A stretch of 64,000 bases of DNA, from positions 62,001-126,000 of the forward strand of contig NZ_RMBX01000010.1 of the NCBI RefSeq assembly GCF_003807585.1, read 5' to 3'. The position numbers were made by a program, and so were the translations under genes. This DNA comes from Chitinophaga barathri (GTDB taxonomy: Bacteria > Bacteroidota > Bacteroidia > Chitinophagales > Chitinophagaceae). The notes under the pieces were generated by a model. That model was not told the DNA's origin. It was given only the letters and a program-made list of their open reading frames with translations, and did no database searches. Positions within the stretch are counted from its first letter, which is position 1. Every line of letters begins with the position of its first letter. Shown here one piece after another: positions 52,052 through 61,303 of this stretch.

Positions 52052-53053
52052 ATGGAAGCACACGCTTTATATAAACTTTTAGAAAAATACCGGCAGGGCA
52101 GTTGCAGTCCGGAAGAGCTGGAGCTGCTGGAGCGCTGGTATGCGTCGCTGGGCAAAGACCGGCCGGACAGTTTGCTGGAAGAGGGTAGCGAAGCCGCCCG
52201 CCTGCTGACTGACAGGAAATTGCAGGAGCTTCGTACCGCCGTCACCCGGGAGTCCCGGGTGCTGCCTTTCCGTAAAAGAGTATTGCGCTGGGCCGCCGTC
52301 GTGAGCGGGCTGATTTTGCTGGCCGGAAGCGCCGCATATTATTTCAAACCTGCTTCGCGGCAAAATGAGCTGGTGAGGGATCACCGCATACCGGCCCCGC
52401 ATAGCAGGCATATCACCCTTCCGGACGGCAGTCTCGCCGTATTGCAGGCGGGCAGCCGCCTCGAATATCCTTCAGCTTTCAGCGGCCGCATCCGCGAGGT
52501 TACATTGACTGGTGAAGCTTATTTCGACATCAGGCCGGATGCCGCCAGATCTTTTGTGATCCATAGCGGCAGCCTGCGTACCACGGTACTGGGCACGGCT
52601 TTTAATATCAGGGCGTACGAAGGTTCGCCGGAAATAACGGTGTCGGTTACACGGGGAAAAGTAAAGGTGGAAACAGAGCAGGAGGGGAGGTTACTGGCAG
52701 TATTAACACCGGACCAGCAGGTGGTGTACAATAATATGGAGGCCACGGCCATCAGGCAGCCCCTGGCTGCGGATTCCGCCATACAGTGGCTGCGGAAAGA
52801 CATGGTGTTTGAAAACCTTCCTTTCGCCGTAGTGGCACAGGCCATCGGTAACCGTTACCACGTCAATATCCGGTTTGAGAGCGAGGAGCTTGCCAACTGC
52901 CCGATCAGGGCCTCGTTCAACGGAACAGAGCCGCTGGAGACCGTTTTGTCTGTAGTCTGCGGCATTCGTAATGCGTCATATACCATAGAAGATGATAACA
53001 ATGTACTGATAACAGGGAAAGGATGTCAGCAACCAAATAATACTGCTAAGTAA
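52052..53053 (+). CDS. FecR-family anti-sigma factor, divergent from its sigma gene
   Basis: A 333-residue regulator. The cytoplasmic part begins MEAHALYKLLEKYRQGSCSP. One membrane segment lies at about 79-99 (LRWAAVVSGLILLAGSAAYYF). The FecR domain (about 115-210) has ITLPDGSLAVLQAGSRLEYP, VTLTGEAYFDI and VLGTAFNIRAYE. The DUF4974-type end (about 250-325) has MVFENLPFAVVAQAIGNRYH. A GTG at 52028 opens the same frame, but the ATG at 52052 gives the usual FecR start. It is followed by an STN-type SusC and its SusD; its sigma partner is most likely the gene at 51247-51858 on the other strand. Confidence 0.92.
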   Translation: MEAHALYKLLEKYRQGSCSPEELELLERWYASLGKDRPDSLLEEGSEAARLLTDRKLQELRTAVTRESRVLPFRKRVLRWAAVVSGLILLAGSAAYYFKPASRQNELVRDHRIPAPHSRHITLPDGSLAVLQAGSRLEYPSAFSGRIREVTLTGEAYFDIRPDAARSFVIHSGSLRTTVLGTAFNIRAYEGSPEITVSVTRGKVKVETEQEGRLLAVLTPDQQVVYNNMEATAIRQPLAADSAIQWLRKDMVFENLPFAVVAQAIGNRYHVNIRFESEELANCPIRASFNGTEPLETVLSVVCGIRNASYTIEDDNNVLITGKGCQQPNNTAK

Positions 53054-53254
53054 AGAAGAACAGCAACACTATTCGTTAACAAAAACCGCGTTTTACACAT
53101 GAAATGGGCCGTCGTAATGCCCGTTTAGGCCCCGCTTTGCCTAATCTTTCAAACCTGTAGACATATCCGGAACACGACAATTGTATTGTCACAGGGTGAC
53201 GTATGCCCGAAAGTCAACCAGGATTATTCTGTAACAACTAAACTGACACTAGTT

Positions 53255-56200
53255 ATGAAAACACACGTAGCTGTGCAAAAACAGCTGAGAGGCTTCCTAT
53301 TGCCTTTACTGATCTCAACTTTCCTTGTGCTGCCTATGCTCCTTTCCGCATCCGGCAGCGCGCAGGACATGACGACCAAAAAGATCACGTTATCGCTTAC
53401 CAAAGAATCCCTTCGCAATGCGCTGGTAAAAGTAGAATCGTTATCCGGTTTCCGCATTGCCTACCCACCGGACCAGGTGGCGCGTTTCCGCAGCGTCAGC
53501 CTGCCCAAAGGCATACGCACGGTAAAAGAGACGCTGAACCTGTTGCTGCTGAATACGCCTTTACAATTCCGCCAGCAGGAGGATATCATCGTCATTTACC
53601 TGCAGGAAGAGAAAGGGGAGGCGGATACCACGGTGACGCCCGCCGCCGCACCCCGCCAGGAAGTGAAGGTGCGCACCATTATCGGCTCCGTAACAGAGAC
53701 GCGTACCAATATTTCCCTGCCCGGCGTTACCGTGATGGTGAAGGGGACCAACCGCGGCACACAAAGCCAGGGAGACGGTACCTATAGCCTGCAGGTGCCG
53801 CCGGGGGCCGCCACACTGGTGTTTAGCTATATCGGCTACACGCCCAAAGAAGTGGAGCTGACCTCTTCCAACCAGCTGCATGTGGCGCTGGATCCCTCGA
53901 ATACCGGCCTGGACGAGGTGGTGATTGTGGCTTACGGTGAACAGAAAAAACAGACCGTAACAGGATCCATCGCCTCGCTTACCACGAAGGAGCTGCAGCA
54001 AAGCCCTGTGTCCAACCTCACCAACGCGCTGGCCGGCCGCCTGCCGGGCCTCATTACCACGCAGCGCAGCGGCGAGCCCGGCGTTGATGCCAGCACGCTG
54101 TATATACGTGGTATTGCCACGCTCAACAGCGCCACGCCCATTTTTATGGTGGACGGTGTGGAGCGCAGCATCGATTATGTAGACCCAAACGATATTGAGA
54201 GCCTCACCATTCTGAAAGACGCCGCCGCCACGGCCGTACTGGGTATGCGCGGGGCGAACGGCGCGGTGCTGATCACCACCCGCCGTGGTAAATCAGGCGC
54301 GCCCAGTGTGAACTTCCGTGCTTCCGCCGGTATGCAGGAAGCCAATAAACTGCCGGAGTACCTGGGCTCGTACGACTATGCCCGGCTCATGAACGAAGCG
54401 CTGGTGAACGACGGCGCGCAGCCCGCCTTTACAGACGCGCAGCTGGAGGCCTTTCGCAACGGCTCCGCACCTAATACGGACTACTACAAGTTCATTATGA
54501 AATCTTCTCACGTAGGACAGGCGAACCTGAACGTAAGCGGCGGCGGCAACGTGGCGCGTTATTTCATTTCAGCCGGCTACAACATCGCGGAAGGTAATTA
54601 CCGTCATACCAAATCCAACAAAGAAGGGTACAACGGCAACAATATCATGAAAAGGTATAACCTGCGCGCCAACGTAGATGTGGATATTACCCCCAACCTC
54701 TCCGCCCGCCTGGACCTGGCCGGTATCCTGACAGACAGGACAGACGGCAACAATTCCGCCGGTACCATCATGAACCTGGCGAACCGTATGGCGCCTATTT
54801 ATCCCATTTTTAACGAAGACGGCAGCATGTGGGGCAACGGCACTTTCCAGAGCAATATTTACGGGGAGCTGTCGCAGAAAGGCTACCGGCGCTGGTATAA
54901 CAATACCACGCAAGGTACTTTTGCCCTCACCCGCAAACTGGATTTCCTGACGAAGAACCTCAGTGCCAAACTTTCATTTTCTTATGACAACACCAATACT
55001 CCCAATGCCAGCTATGGCCGAAATTACGCTGTGTTTGAGCCGCTCCGCAATGCGCAGGGTGAAATTACGGGCTACAAACAATTCGGTAACGATACCCGCA
55101 TAGACCCCAACGGCGGCTTCAGCGGCGGCGGAGCGGTGAGGCAGACATACGTGGAAGCCACCGCCAACTGGAACCGTTCTTTCAAAAAACATAACGCCAC
55201 CGCCATGCTGCTGTGGAACAGGCGCCTGCTGGAAAACGGCTCCAGCATTCCCAACGCATACCAGTCCCTGCTGTTCCGCGGTACCTACAATTACAACCAG
55301 AAGTACCTGCTGGAACTGAGCGCTTCTTACCAGGGCTCTGAAAACTTCCCGAAAGAAAGCCGCTTCGGGTTGTTCCCTTCCATATCCGGCGGCTGGGTAC
55401 TGTCTGAAGAACATTTTATCAAAGACAATGCGCCTTTCATCCGTTTCCTCAAACTGCGCGCTTCATATGGTGAAGTAGGGAATGACCGCAGCGGCGGCGA
55501 CCGTTTCCTCTGGTTCACTTCCTGGGGCGGCGCGGACCCCTATTATTTCGGCAGCAACGCGAACCAGGCCAACGGCTGGGGTCAGGGCGCCATCGGTAAC
55601 CCCGGCGTTACCTGGGAACGCGGCAAACAAATGGACCTGGGCCTCGATCTGCAAATGTGGAACGGCAAACTGGACCTCACACTGGACCTGTTCTCACAGA
55701 AAAGAAGGCAGATACTCATTTCCCGCAGTACCCTTTCCGACGTATTCGGCCAGAGCATCAAAGCGCAGAACATCGGCGCGGTAGACAACAAAGGCATAGA
55801 GTTTGAAATTTCCCATCGCAACACCATCGGCAAATTCCGCTACCAGATCAAACCCAATTTCACCTACGCGAAAAACGTGATCGTGTACAGTGACGAAGTG
55901 ACCCGCAGCTATTCCTGGATGAAGAGGACCGGCCATCCCATCGGTACCAAGTTCGGCCTTATTGCCGACGGCTTTTTCACGGACGCGGCGGACATAGCCA
56001 ACAGCCCCTTCCAGAATTTCTCCGCGTATGGCCCCGGCGATATCAAGTATAAAAAACTCACCGGCAAGGAATACGATTATATACAGGCCAGTTTTGATGA
56101 AACCCGCATAGGTTACGCCCGCACACCGGAAATTATGTATGGCGCCACATTGGGCGCCGGCCTGGGAAACTGGGATCTCAGCGTATTATTCCAGGGCGCC

Positions 56201-56605
56201 GCGCATGCTGATGTGTTGCTGAACAACGAAGCCGTGTACGAATTTTTCCAGAGCGGTAAAGTGAAACCCTTCCACCTGGGCCGCTGGACGCCGGAAACGG
56301 CTGCCACAGCCACTTATCCGCGACTGCACAGCAACACCCACGGCAACAACCACCGCGCTTCCTCTTTCTGGATACGCAGCGCCGACTACCTGCGGCTCAA
56401 AAACGCGGAAATAGGTTATTCCCTGCCCAAACGCTGGATTGCCCCGCTGAGCCTCTCTTATTTCCGTATTTATTTCAACGGCATGAACCTGTACACCTGG
56501 GACCAGCTGGACGATTTCCAGGTAGACCCGGAAATAGGCGACGGCAACGGTGCGATGTATCCGATTCAGCGTATCTGGAACTTCGGGATAGATGTCAAAT
56601 TTTAA
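53255..56605 (+). CDS. SusC/RagA family TonB-linked transporter with STN domain (divergent-sigma locus)
   Basis: A 1116-residue outer-membrane transporter. Signal segment about 14-36 (GFLLPLLISTFLVLPMLLSA), STN domain about 43-120 (TKESLRNALVKVESLSGFRI), carboxypeptidase-regulatory-like domain about 136-215 (TNISLPGVTVMVKGTNRGTQ), the VVIVAYGEQKKQTVTGSIAS segment, plug to about 345 and barrel. A TTG at 53186 opens the frame earlier, but the signal peptide fixes the ATG at 53255. It pairs with SusD 26 bases downstream. No enzyme gene follows, so the substrate cannot be inferred; the FecR upstream indicates induction by the ligand. Confidence 0.94.
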   Translation: MKTHVAVQKQLRGFLLPLLISTFLVLPMLLSASGSAQDMTTKKITLSLTKESLRNALVKVESLSGFRIAYPPDQVARFRSVSLPKGIRTVKETLNLLLLNTPLQFRQQEDIIVIYLQEEKGEADTTVTPAAAPRQEVKVRTIIGSVTETRTNISLPGVTVMVKGTNRGTQSQGDGTYSLQVPPGAATLVFSYIGYTPKEVELTSSNQLHVALDPSNTGLDEVVIVAYGEQKKQTVTGSIASLTTKELQQSPVSNLTNALAGRLPGLITTQRSGEPGVDASTLYIRGIATLNSATPIFMVDGVERSIDYVDPNDIESLTILKDAAATAVLGMRGANGAVLITTRRGKSGAPSVNFRASAGMQEANKLPEYLGSYDYARLMNEALVNDGAQPAFTDAQLEAFRNGSAPNTDYYKFIMKSSHVGQANLNVSGGGNVARYFISAGYNIAEGNYRHTKSNKEGYNGNNIMKRYNLRANVDVDITPNLSARLDLAGILTDRTDGNNSAGTIMNLANRMAPIYPIFNEDGSMWGNGTFQSNIYGELSQKGYRRWYNNTTQGTFALTRKLDFLTKNLSAKLSFSYDNTNTPNASYGRNYAVFEPLRNAQGEITGYKQFGNDTRIDPNGGFSGGGAVRQTYVEATANWNRSFKKHNATAMLLWNRRLLENGSSIPNAYQSLLFRGTYNYNQKYLLELSASYQGSENFPKESRFGLFPSISGGWVLSEEHFIKDNAPFIRFLKLRASYGEVGNDRSGGDRFLWFTSWGGADPYYFGSNANQANGWGQGAIGNPGVTWERGKQMDLGLDLQMWNGKLDLTLDLFSQKRRQILISRSTLSDVFGQSIKAQNIGAVDNKGIEFEISHRNTIGKFRYQIKPNFTYAKNVIVYSDEVTRSYSWMKRTGHPIGTKFGLIADGFFTDAADIANSPFQNFSAYGPGDIKYKKLTGKEYDYIQASFDETRIGYARTPEIMYGATLGAGLGNWDLSVLFQGAAHADVLLNNEAVYEFFQSGKVKPFHLGRWTPETAATATYPRLHSNTHGNNHRASSFWIRSADYLRLKNAEIGYSLPKRWIAPLSLSYFRIYFNGMNLYTWDQLDDFQVDPEIGDGNGAMYPIQRIWNFGIDVKF

Positions 56606-56631
56606 CCACTCATCATTTAAGCTGATTCAAG

Positions 56632-58332
56632 ATGAAACGTAATATTCACTTTACTATATTCTTACTTTCGGCGCTCGCCCTGCTGCCGCATTGTAAAAAA
56701 GGCTTTCTCGACCGGGCCGCCACCACACAGCAGCAGGACGTAGACATCTTCACCAGTTTCGCTATGACGGACCAGGTGGTGAACAACCTGTACAGCAAAA
56801 TGCGCGGTACTTATACTTACCTTGGCGGTTACAACATGGGCTCGGCTACGGACGAGGCCAAAGACGCCTCCAACTGGATGGGCTCCATGCGCTTCAACAA
56901 CGGTTCATGGTCGGGCAACGACAATCCCATCGGCAATACCTGGCGGGACAACTACGTAGCCATTCGCCAGGCGAACACCATTCTGGAGAACGTAGCCAGG
57001 TTCAACACGCCGGATGACGCGAACAACCCGGGCACCCTGGAAATCAGGCTGGGAGAAGTGTATTACCTGCGCGCCCATTTCCTGATGGAACTGATGCGCC
57101 AGTTCGGCGGCGTGATCATTGTTACTAAATCCATCGAGCAGACGGATGAGGTGGCGCTGAACAAGCCCCGTAGTACGTACGATGAGTGTGTGGCCCAGGT
57201 GCTGGCAGACTGCGATGAGGCGTTCAAACGCGTACGTTACACTTATGATCCAAATACGGAAGCGGGCCGTGTTACCAAAGGCGCCTGCCTGGCCCTGAAG
57301 GCCCGTATATTATTGTTTTCCGCCAGCCCGCTGTGGGCCAATGCAGGTAAAACCAGCTTCCTGGCGGATATCACCCCCGGCAGCATGCCCTCAGATCCCG
57401 CCAAATGGAAAAAAGCGGCGGACGCTGCAAAAGCGGTGATAGACCTGAAAGACGGCGGCAATACGGTATACGGCCTGGAACCTACGCTGGCCGCGCGGCA
57501 GGATATGTTCAAGAGTAAAACACTGCAAAGCAGGGAAGTGATCTTTGTGCGCATGCGTGAAGCAAACCAGGACTATGACCGTTATATTTTCCCCAAGGGT
57601 TACGGCGGCTGGAGCGGCTGCGCGCCCGCCCAGGAACTGGTGGACGATTATGAAATGAACAACGGCCTGCCCATCGACGACCCGCTTTCCGGCTACGACG
57701 ATACCCGGCCCTATACCAACCGGGATCCCCGTTTTTATTCGGACATCCTCTACAACGGCGCCAACTGGAAAGGCCGACAGGTGGAAACGTATGCTACCGG
57801 CCGTGATAAACAAAGCACGGAGACAGACCATACCCGCACCGGTTATTTCACCCGCAAGCTGGCAGACGAGGCCATTACGCCCGGGCAGAGCGGCAGCCGC
57901 TTTATTCACGGGATTAACTACCGCCTTGCGGAAATGTATCTTAGTTATGCGGAAGCACTCAACGAGTGCGAGCCTTCCAATTCCGATGTGCTCACCTATG
58001 TAAACCTGATACGTACCCGCGCGGGACAGCAGCCTCTGCCGGCCGGCCTTTCGCAGCAGGAAATGCGTAAACGCATACAGAACGAAAGACGTATAGAATT
58101 GTGTTTCGAGAATCACCGTTTCTGGGATGTACGCCGCTGGAAAATAGCGGAAGCCACGCAGAAAGAGCTCTGGGGCATGCGGCCGGTCATTGATAATGCC
58201 GCGCCGGGCGGTTTCCGGTACGAACGTTTCAAGGTGGAAGACAGGCTGTGGAGAAGCGCCATGTACGTGATCCCCATCACAACTGACGAAACGCTGAGGA
58301 ATCCCAACCTGAAGCAGAACGAGGGCTGGTGA
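56632..58332 (+). CDS. SusD/RagB family lipoprotein (divergent-sigma locus)
   Basis: A 566-residue surface lipoprotein (FTIFLLSALALLPHC, Cys21 lipid site). SusD blocks: LGEVYYLRAHFLMELMRQFG (about 141-160), GACLALKARILLFSASPLWA (about 221-240) and QNERRIELCFENHRFWDVRRW near the end. The end MYVIPITTDETLRNPNLKQN is typical. It is the last gene of the operon, 26 bases after SusC and closed by a terminator. It binds the ligand for the SusC partner; the ligand is unknown. Confidence 0.94.
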   Translation: MKRNIHFTIFLLSALALLPHCKKGFLDRAATTQQQDVDIFTSFAMTDQVVNNLYSKMRGTYTYLGGYNMGSATDEAKDASNWMGSMRFNNGSWSGNDNPIGNTWRDNYVAIRQANTILENVARFNTPDDANNPGTLEIRLGEVYYLRAHFLMELMRQFGGVIIVTKSIEQTDEVALNKPRSTYDECVAQVLADCDEAFKRVRYTYDPNTEAGRVTKGACLALKARILLFSASPLWANAGKTSFLADITPGSMPSDPAKWKKAADAAKAVIDLKDGGNTVYGLEPTLAARQDMFKSKTLQSREVIFVRMREANQDYDRYIFPKGYGGWSGCAPAQELVDDYEMNNGLPIDDPLSGYDDTRPYTNRDPRFYSDILYNGANWKGRQVETYATGRDKQSTETDHTRTGYFTRKLADEAITPGQSGSRFIHGINYRLAEMYLSYAEALNECEPSNSDVLTYVNLIRTRAGQQPLPAGLSQQEMRKRIQNERRIELCFENHRFWDVRRWKIAEATQKELWGMRPVIDNAAPGGFRYERFKVEDRLWRSAMYVIPITTDETLRNPNLKQNEGW

Positions 58333-58359
58333 TGATCAGGCTGTAACAGTTAATCATAC

Positions 58360-58397
58360 AAACAATCAGGAGGCCGGATGGTCCCCTGATTGTTTTT
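58360..58397 (+). terminator. Terminator after the last SusD gene
   Basis: A perfect 11-base stem AAACAATCAGG / CCTGATTGTTT with a 14-base loop and a following T-run. It lies 28 bases after the SusD stop, between convergent genes. Confidence 0.88.
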
Positions 58398-58446
58398 CTA
58401 CCGCATAGGTCAATTGAATGGTATTGCCGTTTAATGGCTGCTGCCT

Positions 58447-59346
58447 TTAATTCCGCCCGTTCCTGTATTCATTCGGCGTACTTCCGACCCGTTGTTTGAA
58501 CAGCCGGCTGAAGTGTTGCGGGTATTTGAATCCCAGCTCGAATGCAATTTCGTTCACGGATTTAGACGGGTCAAATAATTTGGATTTTGCCGTATCAATG
58601 AGTTTTGACTGGATGTATTCCTGCGCAGACTTCCCGGTTTCTTTTTTGATAAGGTCCCCGAAATAATTGGTGGAGAGATGCAACTCCTGCGCGCAATAGG
58701 CGACGGATGGCAGTCCCAGTTTCTGCGGCATATCGGATTGCAGATAGTTATTCAGCAGTTGTTCAAATTTCTCCAATATGCCCCTGTGTACGGTATCCCG
58801 TGTGATGAACTGCCGGTCGTAGAACCGTGTGCAGTAATTGAGAAAAAGTTCAATGTTGGATGCGATCAGCAATTTGCTGTGTTTATCTACCCCATGTTCC
58901 AGTTCAAACCTGATCTTATTAAAACAATCGAGCACAATCTGCCGTTCCCGCTCAGACAGGTGAAGCGCTTCATTCACTTCATAACTGAAAAATGAGTAAT
59001 CACCGATGCGTTGCCCAAGCGGCGTACCGTGCAGCAGGTCCGCATGGAACACCAGCGCATATCCCTGGGGCTGGTAATATTCGCCGTTGTTTTCAACTCC
59101 TATCAACTGGCCGGGCGCAAGGAATATCAGTGTGCCTTCCTGGTAGTCGTATAGCTGTTTTCCATATCTTAAATCGCCGCACACCACGTCTTTCAGGAAT
59201 ATGGTGTAGAAGCCGTAGCTCATCCGGGCAAATTTCCTCGGCGCCGCTTTCGACAGGTCTATGACGCTCACGAGCGGATGCAACGTTTCATGGTTGTTGA
59301 AGTCGTTGTACTGGCTGATAGCGTCAAATCGCACAATTGCTCCCAT
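58447..59346 (-). CDS. AraC family transcriptional regulator
   Basis: A 299-residue regulator. The N-terminal part (about 1-180) is a cupin-like effector domain (YDYQEGTLIFLAPGQLIGVE). The C-terminal double helix-turn-helix (about 205-298) has AQELHLSTNYFGDLIKKETG and VNEIAFELGFKYPQHFSRLF, the AraC signature. The frame is open from 59511, but MGAIVRFDAISQYNDF at 59346 is the better start. It is divergent from the aldo/keto reductase remnant at 59531. AraC regulators of this type often control a neighbouring reductase gene, so its former target may have been the gene now lost. Confidence 0.9.
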   Translation of the reverse strand: MGAIVRFDAISQYNDFNNHETLHPLVSVIDLSKAAPRKFARMSYGFYTIFLKDVVCGDLRYGKQLYDYQEGTLIFLAPGQLIGVENNGEYYQPQGYALVFHADLLHGTPLGQRIGDYSFFSYEVNEALHLSERERQIVLDCFNKIRFELEHGVDKHSKLLIASNIELFLNYCTRFYDRQFITRDTVHRGILEKFEQLLNNYLQSDMPQKLGLPSVAYCAQELHLSTNYFGDLIKKETGKSAQEYIQSKLIDTAKSKLFDPSKSVNEIAFELGFKYPQHFSRLFKQRVGSTPNEYRNGRN

Positions 59347-59530
59347 ATGCAGTGTTTTACTCCCCAAATGTAGGTTATTGCCCTGTTTGACACGCATCTT
59401 CAGGGCCGGAACAGTGATTTTGGTAGATATTCCGGTGATCTGTATACGCCCCGGCCCGGAGATAGGCGGACATTTGCACTGAGTTTTACCTGGGGTTTTC
59501 AGATTTATCATTTAATAAAAGAATAAGATA

Positions 59531-59608
59531 ATGAAATACAGGGAATTAGGTAAAAGTACACTGGAAGTATCCGCTAATCCTTCACTTAAAATATCAATCC
59601 TCTTATGA
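59531..59608 (+). pseudogene. Remnant of an aldo/keto reductase gene (first ~15 codons)
   Basis: The 25-residue frame begins MKYRELGKSTLEVSA, the well-known N-terminus of aldo/keto reductases, then leaves the family pattern (NPSLKISILL) and stops. The TGA overlaps the ATG of the next gene. Nothing further of the reductase is present, so a deletion probably joined its start to the upstream part of the NTF2-like gene. The upstream region is shared with the divergent AraC gene, the usual arrangement for an AraC-controlled reductase. Confidence 0.7.
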
Positions 59609-60051
59609 AGACATTATTTCTCAGCGTCTGCCTGATCATTCTCTATGTACAATTGTCCAGCGCGCAAACCACCGCCCCAGCAGTGACTGAGCAGGAAATA
59701 ATTACCCTGTCGAAGGAAAAGTGGCGCTGGATGTCGGAGAAAAAAGTGGATACACTGGCGGCCCTATTTCATGAAAAAGCCATGTTCGTCCACATGGGGG
59801 GCTCCATGAACAGGGACCAGGAGCTCAACGTTATTAAGTCTGGCGGCATACATTACAAACAGGCGGATATTCATGACGTTTCCGTGCAGTTCATCGGCCA
59901 GACAGCCATTCTGCTGAACCGGATCACACTGCTGGCGGTGGTTGGCGGCAACGAGGTGACGAATCCGTTTGTGGTCACGGAAGTGTATATCCGGCAGGGC
60001 GATGTGTGGAAGCTGGGCTCCATGTCTTTTACGCGGCTGCTCACGCGGTAG
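59605..60051 (+). CDS. Exported NTF2-like (DUF4440-type) protein
   Basis: A 148-residue protein with a signal peptide (MKTLFLSVCLIILYVQLSSAQ). The mature part fits the SnoaL/DUF4440 cone fold: EIITLSKEKWRWMSEKKVDTLAALF, HEKAMFVHMGGSMN, then strands such as VSVQFIGQTAILLNRITLLA and VVTEVYIRQGDVWKLGSM. Such proteins bind or convert small molecules; no catalytic residues can be assigned here. Its ATG overlaps the stop of the aldo/keto reductase remnant, so the present promoter may be the one that once served the reductase. Confidence 0.82.
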   Translation: MKTLFLSVCLIILYVQLSSAQTTAPAVTEQEIITLSKEKWRWMSEKKVDTLAALFHEKAMFVHMGGSMNRDQELNVIKSGGIHYKQADIHDVSVQFIGQTAILLNRITLLAVVGGNEVTNPFVVTEVYIRQGDVWKLGSMSFTRLLTR

Positions 60052-60196
60052 TTCAAGGGATTTGTCATAACCGGCCTTTTAAGTCGTGTAATTGGACGCC
60101 GTACCTGCCGGAAATTATCCCATAATCACTACTTTTGCAGATATAACAGGAACCTGATACGGCTCCTGGAAGAAAATATATTTTATAACCCCTGAG

Positions 60197-60263
60197 ATAT
60201 TGCCCGCCAGGTTAATCCCAAATTAGTCTGCATAAACGCCGGTAGGCCGGGGCAATATTTTTT
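60197..60263 (+). promoter_or_regulatory. Terminator-like hairpin in the methyltransferase leader
   Basis: The arms ATATTGCCC (60197-60205) and GGGCAATAT (60250-60258) are exact complements separated by 44 bases, with a T-run (60258-60263) directly after the 3' arm and 17 bases before the ATG at 60281. It has the build of an attenuator, though the loop is long and no aptamer class was recognised. Confidence 0.4.
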
Positions 60264-60280
60264 ACGAAAAAAGAATCAGC

Positions 60281-61096
60281 ATGAATCCAAACAAAGCATT
60301 GTGGGAAAAGGGCGACTTCACCAAACTCGCTGAAAGTATGAGGGAAAGCGGTACCGCGCTTGTTTCCCGGTTAGGTGTTACTGAAGGTCTTAAAGTACTG
60401 GACCTCGGTTGTGGTGACGGTACCACGGCCATTCCTGCCGCCAAACTCGGAGCGGACGTTTTAGGTGTGGACATTGCAAGCAATCTCGTGGAAGCGGGAA
60501 CCCAACGCGCAAAAGCTGAAGGGCTTTCCAACATTGAGTTTCGTGAAGGCGATGCCGTTGATCTACATGAGCTCGATGACCAGCGTTTTGACCTGGTAGT
60601 CAGCATCTTTGGCGCCATGTTCGCACCCAAACCCCAGGATGTGGCCAAAGAGATGGTACGTGTTACCCGCCCCGGCGGTAAAATTGTAATGGGGAACTGG
60701 ATACCGGGAGATCCCACCCTGGTAGCCCAGATACTGAAGATCAGCTCCGCGTATACACCGCCGCCGCCGGAGGGTTTCATCAGCCCTATGTTGTGGGGGG
60801 TAGAAAGCCATGTCATAGAACGTTTTGCCAACGCCGGTGTGGCAAAAGAAGACATCTCCTTTGAGAAGGAAACTTTTAATTTTAGCATCAACAGCACACC
60901 CTCGGAATTTGTGGACAGGTTCAAAAACTACTATGGCCCTACCATGAATGCATTCGAGGCCGCCGAAAAAAACGGCAAGGCCATGGAATTGCAGCAGGAG
61001 CTGGAAACCTTGTTTAACAGTCAGAATAAAAGCGGGACCAGCGATACCACGCTTATTCCTGCCACCTTCCTGAAGGTGACAGTGACACGCAGGTAG
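60281..61096 (+). CDS. Class I SAM-dependent methyltransferase
   Basis: A 271-residue cytoplasmic methyltransferase. Motif I VLDLGCGDGTTAIPAA is at 39-54, with the acidic residue of motif II in VLGVDIASNLVEAG, then IEFREGDAVDLHEL, FDLVVSIFGAMFAPKP (motif IV) and VRVTRPGGKIVMGNW (post-motif). This set is typical of the UbiE/Methyltransf_11/25 group. The acceptor is unknown. The gene is a single unit with a possible leader hairpin before it and a terminator after it. Confidence 0.92.
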   Translation: MNPNKALWEKGDFTKLAESMRESGTALVSRLGVTEGLKVLDLGCGDGTTAIPAAKLGADVLGVDIASNLVEAGTQRAKAEGLSNIEFREGDAVDLHELDDQRFDLVVSIFGAMFAPKPQDVAKEMVRVTRPGGKIVMGNWIPGDPTLVAQILKISSAYTPPPPEGFISPMLWGVESHVIERFANAGVAKEDISFEKETFNFSINSTPSEFVDRFKNYYGPTMNAFEAAEKNGKAMELQQELETLFNSQNKSGTSDTTLIPATFLKVTVTRR

Positions 61097-61152
61097 TGGC
61101 AATACTACCCGGTTCTTAACAAACTCATCATCGTCAATCAAACAGGATAAAG

Positions 61153-61178
61153 AAGGTGTGGGCAACCGCGCCTTTTTT
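61153..61178 (+). terminator. Terminator after the methyltransferase gene
   Basis: A 9-base stem AAGGTGTGG / CCGCGCCTT (two G-T pairs) with a GCAA tetraloop and six T following. It lies 56 bases after the stop codon. Confidence 0.82.
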
Positions 61179-61303
61179 CATTTATACCGCGGAACAGAAG
61201 GGGGTTTGATGCGTACTGTCGTTTTTAACCCTGTGATTGTCGCATACAGCCTGTACCTGGCATGTGATTGTTACCGAGATTTGTATTGTAAAAAAAGCAC
61301 GAT

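Noticed and set aside
60146..60235. Pieces that recall a TPP riboswitch (GAACCTGAT near 60149 and CTGAGAT near 60192)
   Set aside because: In a TPP riboswitch CTGAGA comes before GAACCTGAT; here the order is reversed and the helices do not form. The gene after it is a methyltransferase, not a thiamin gene.
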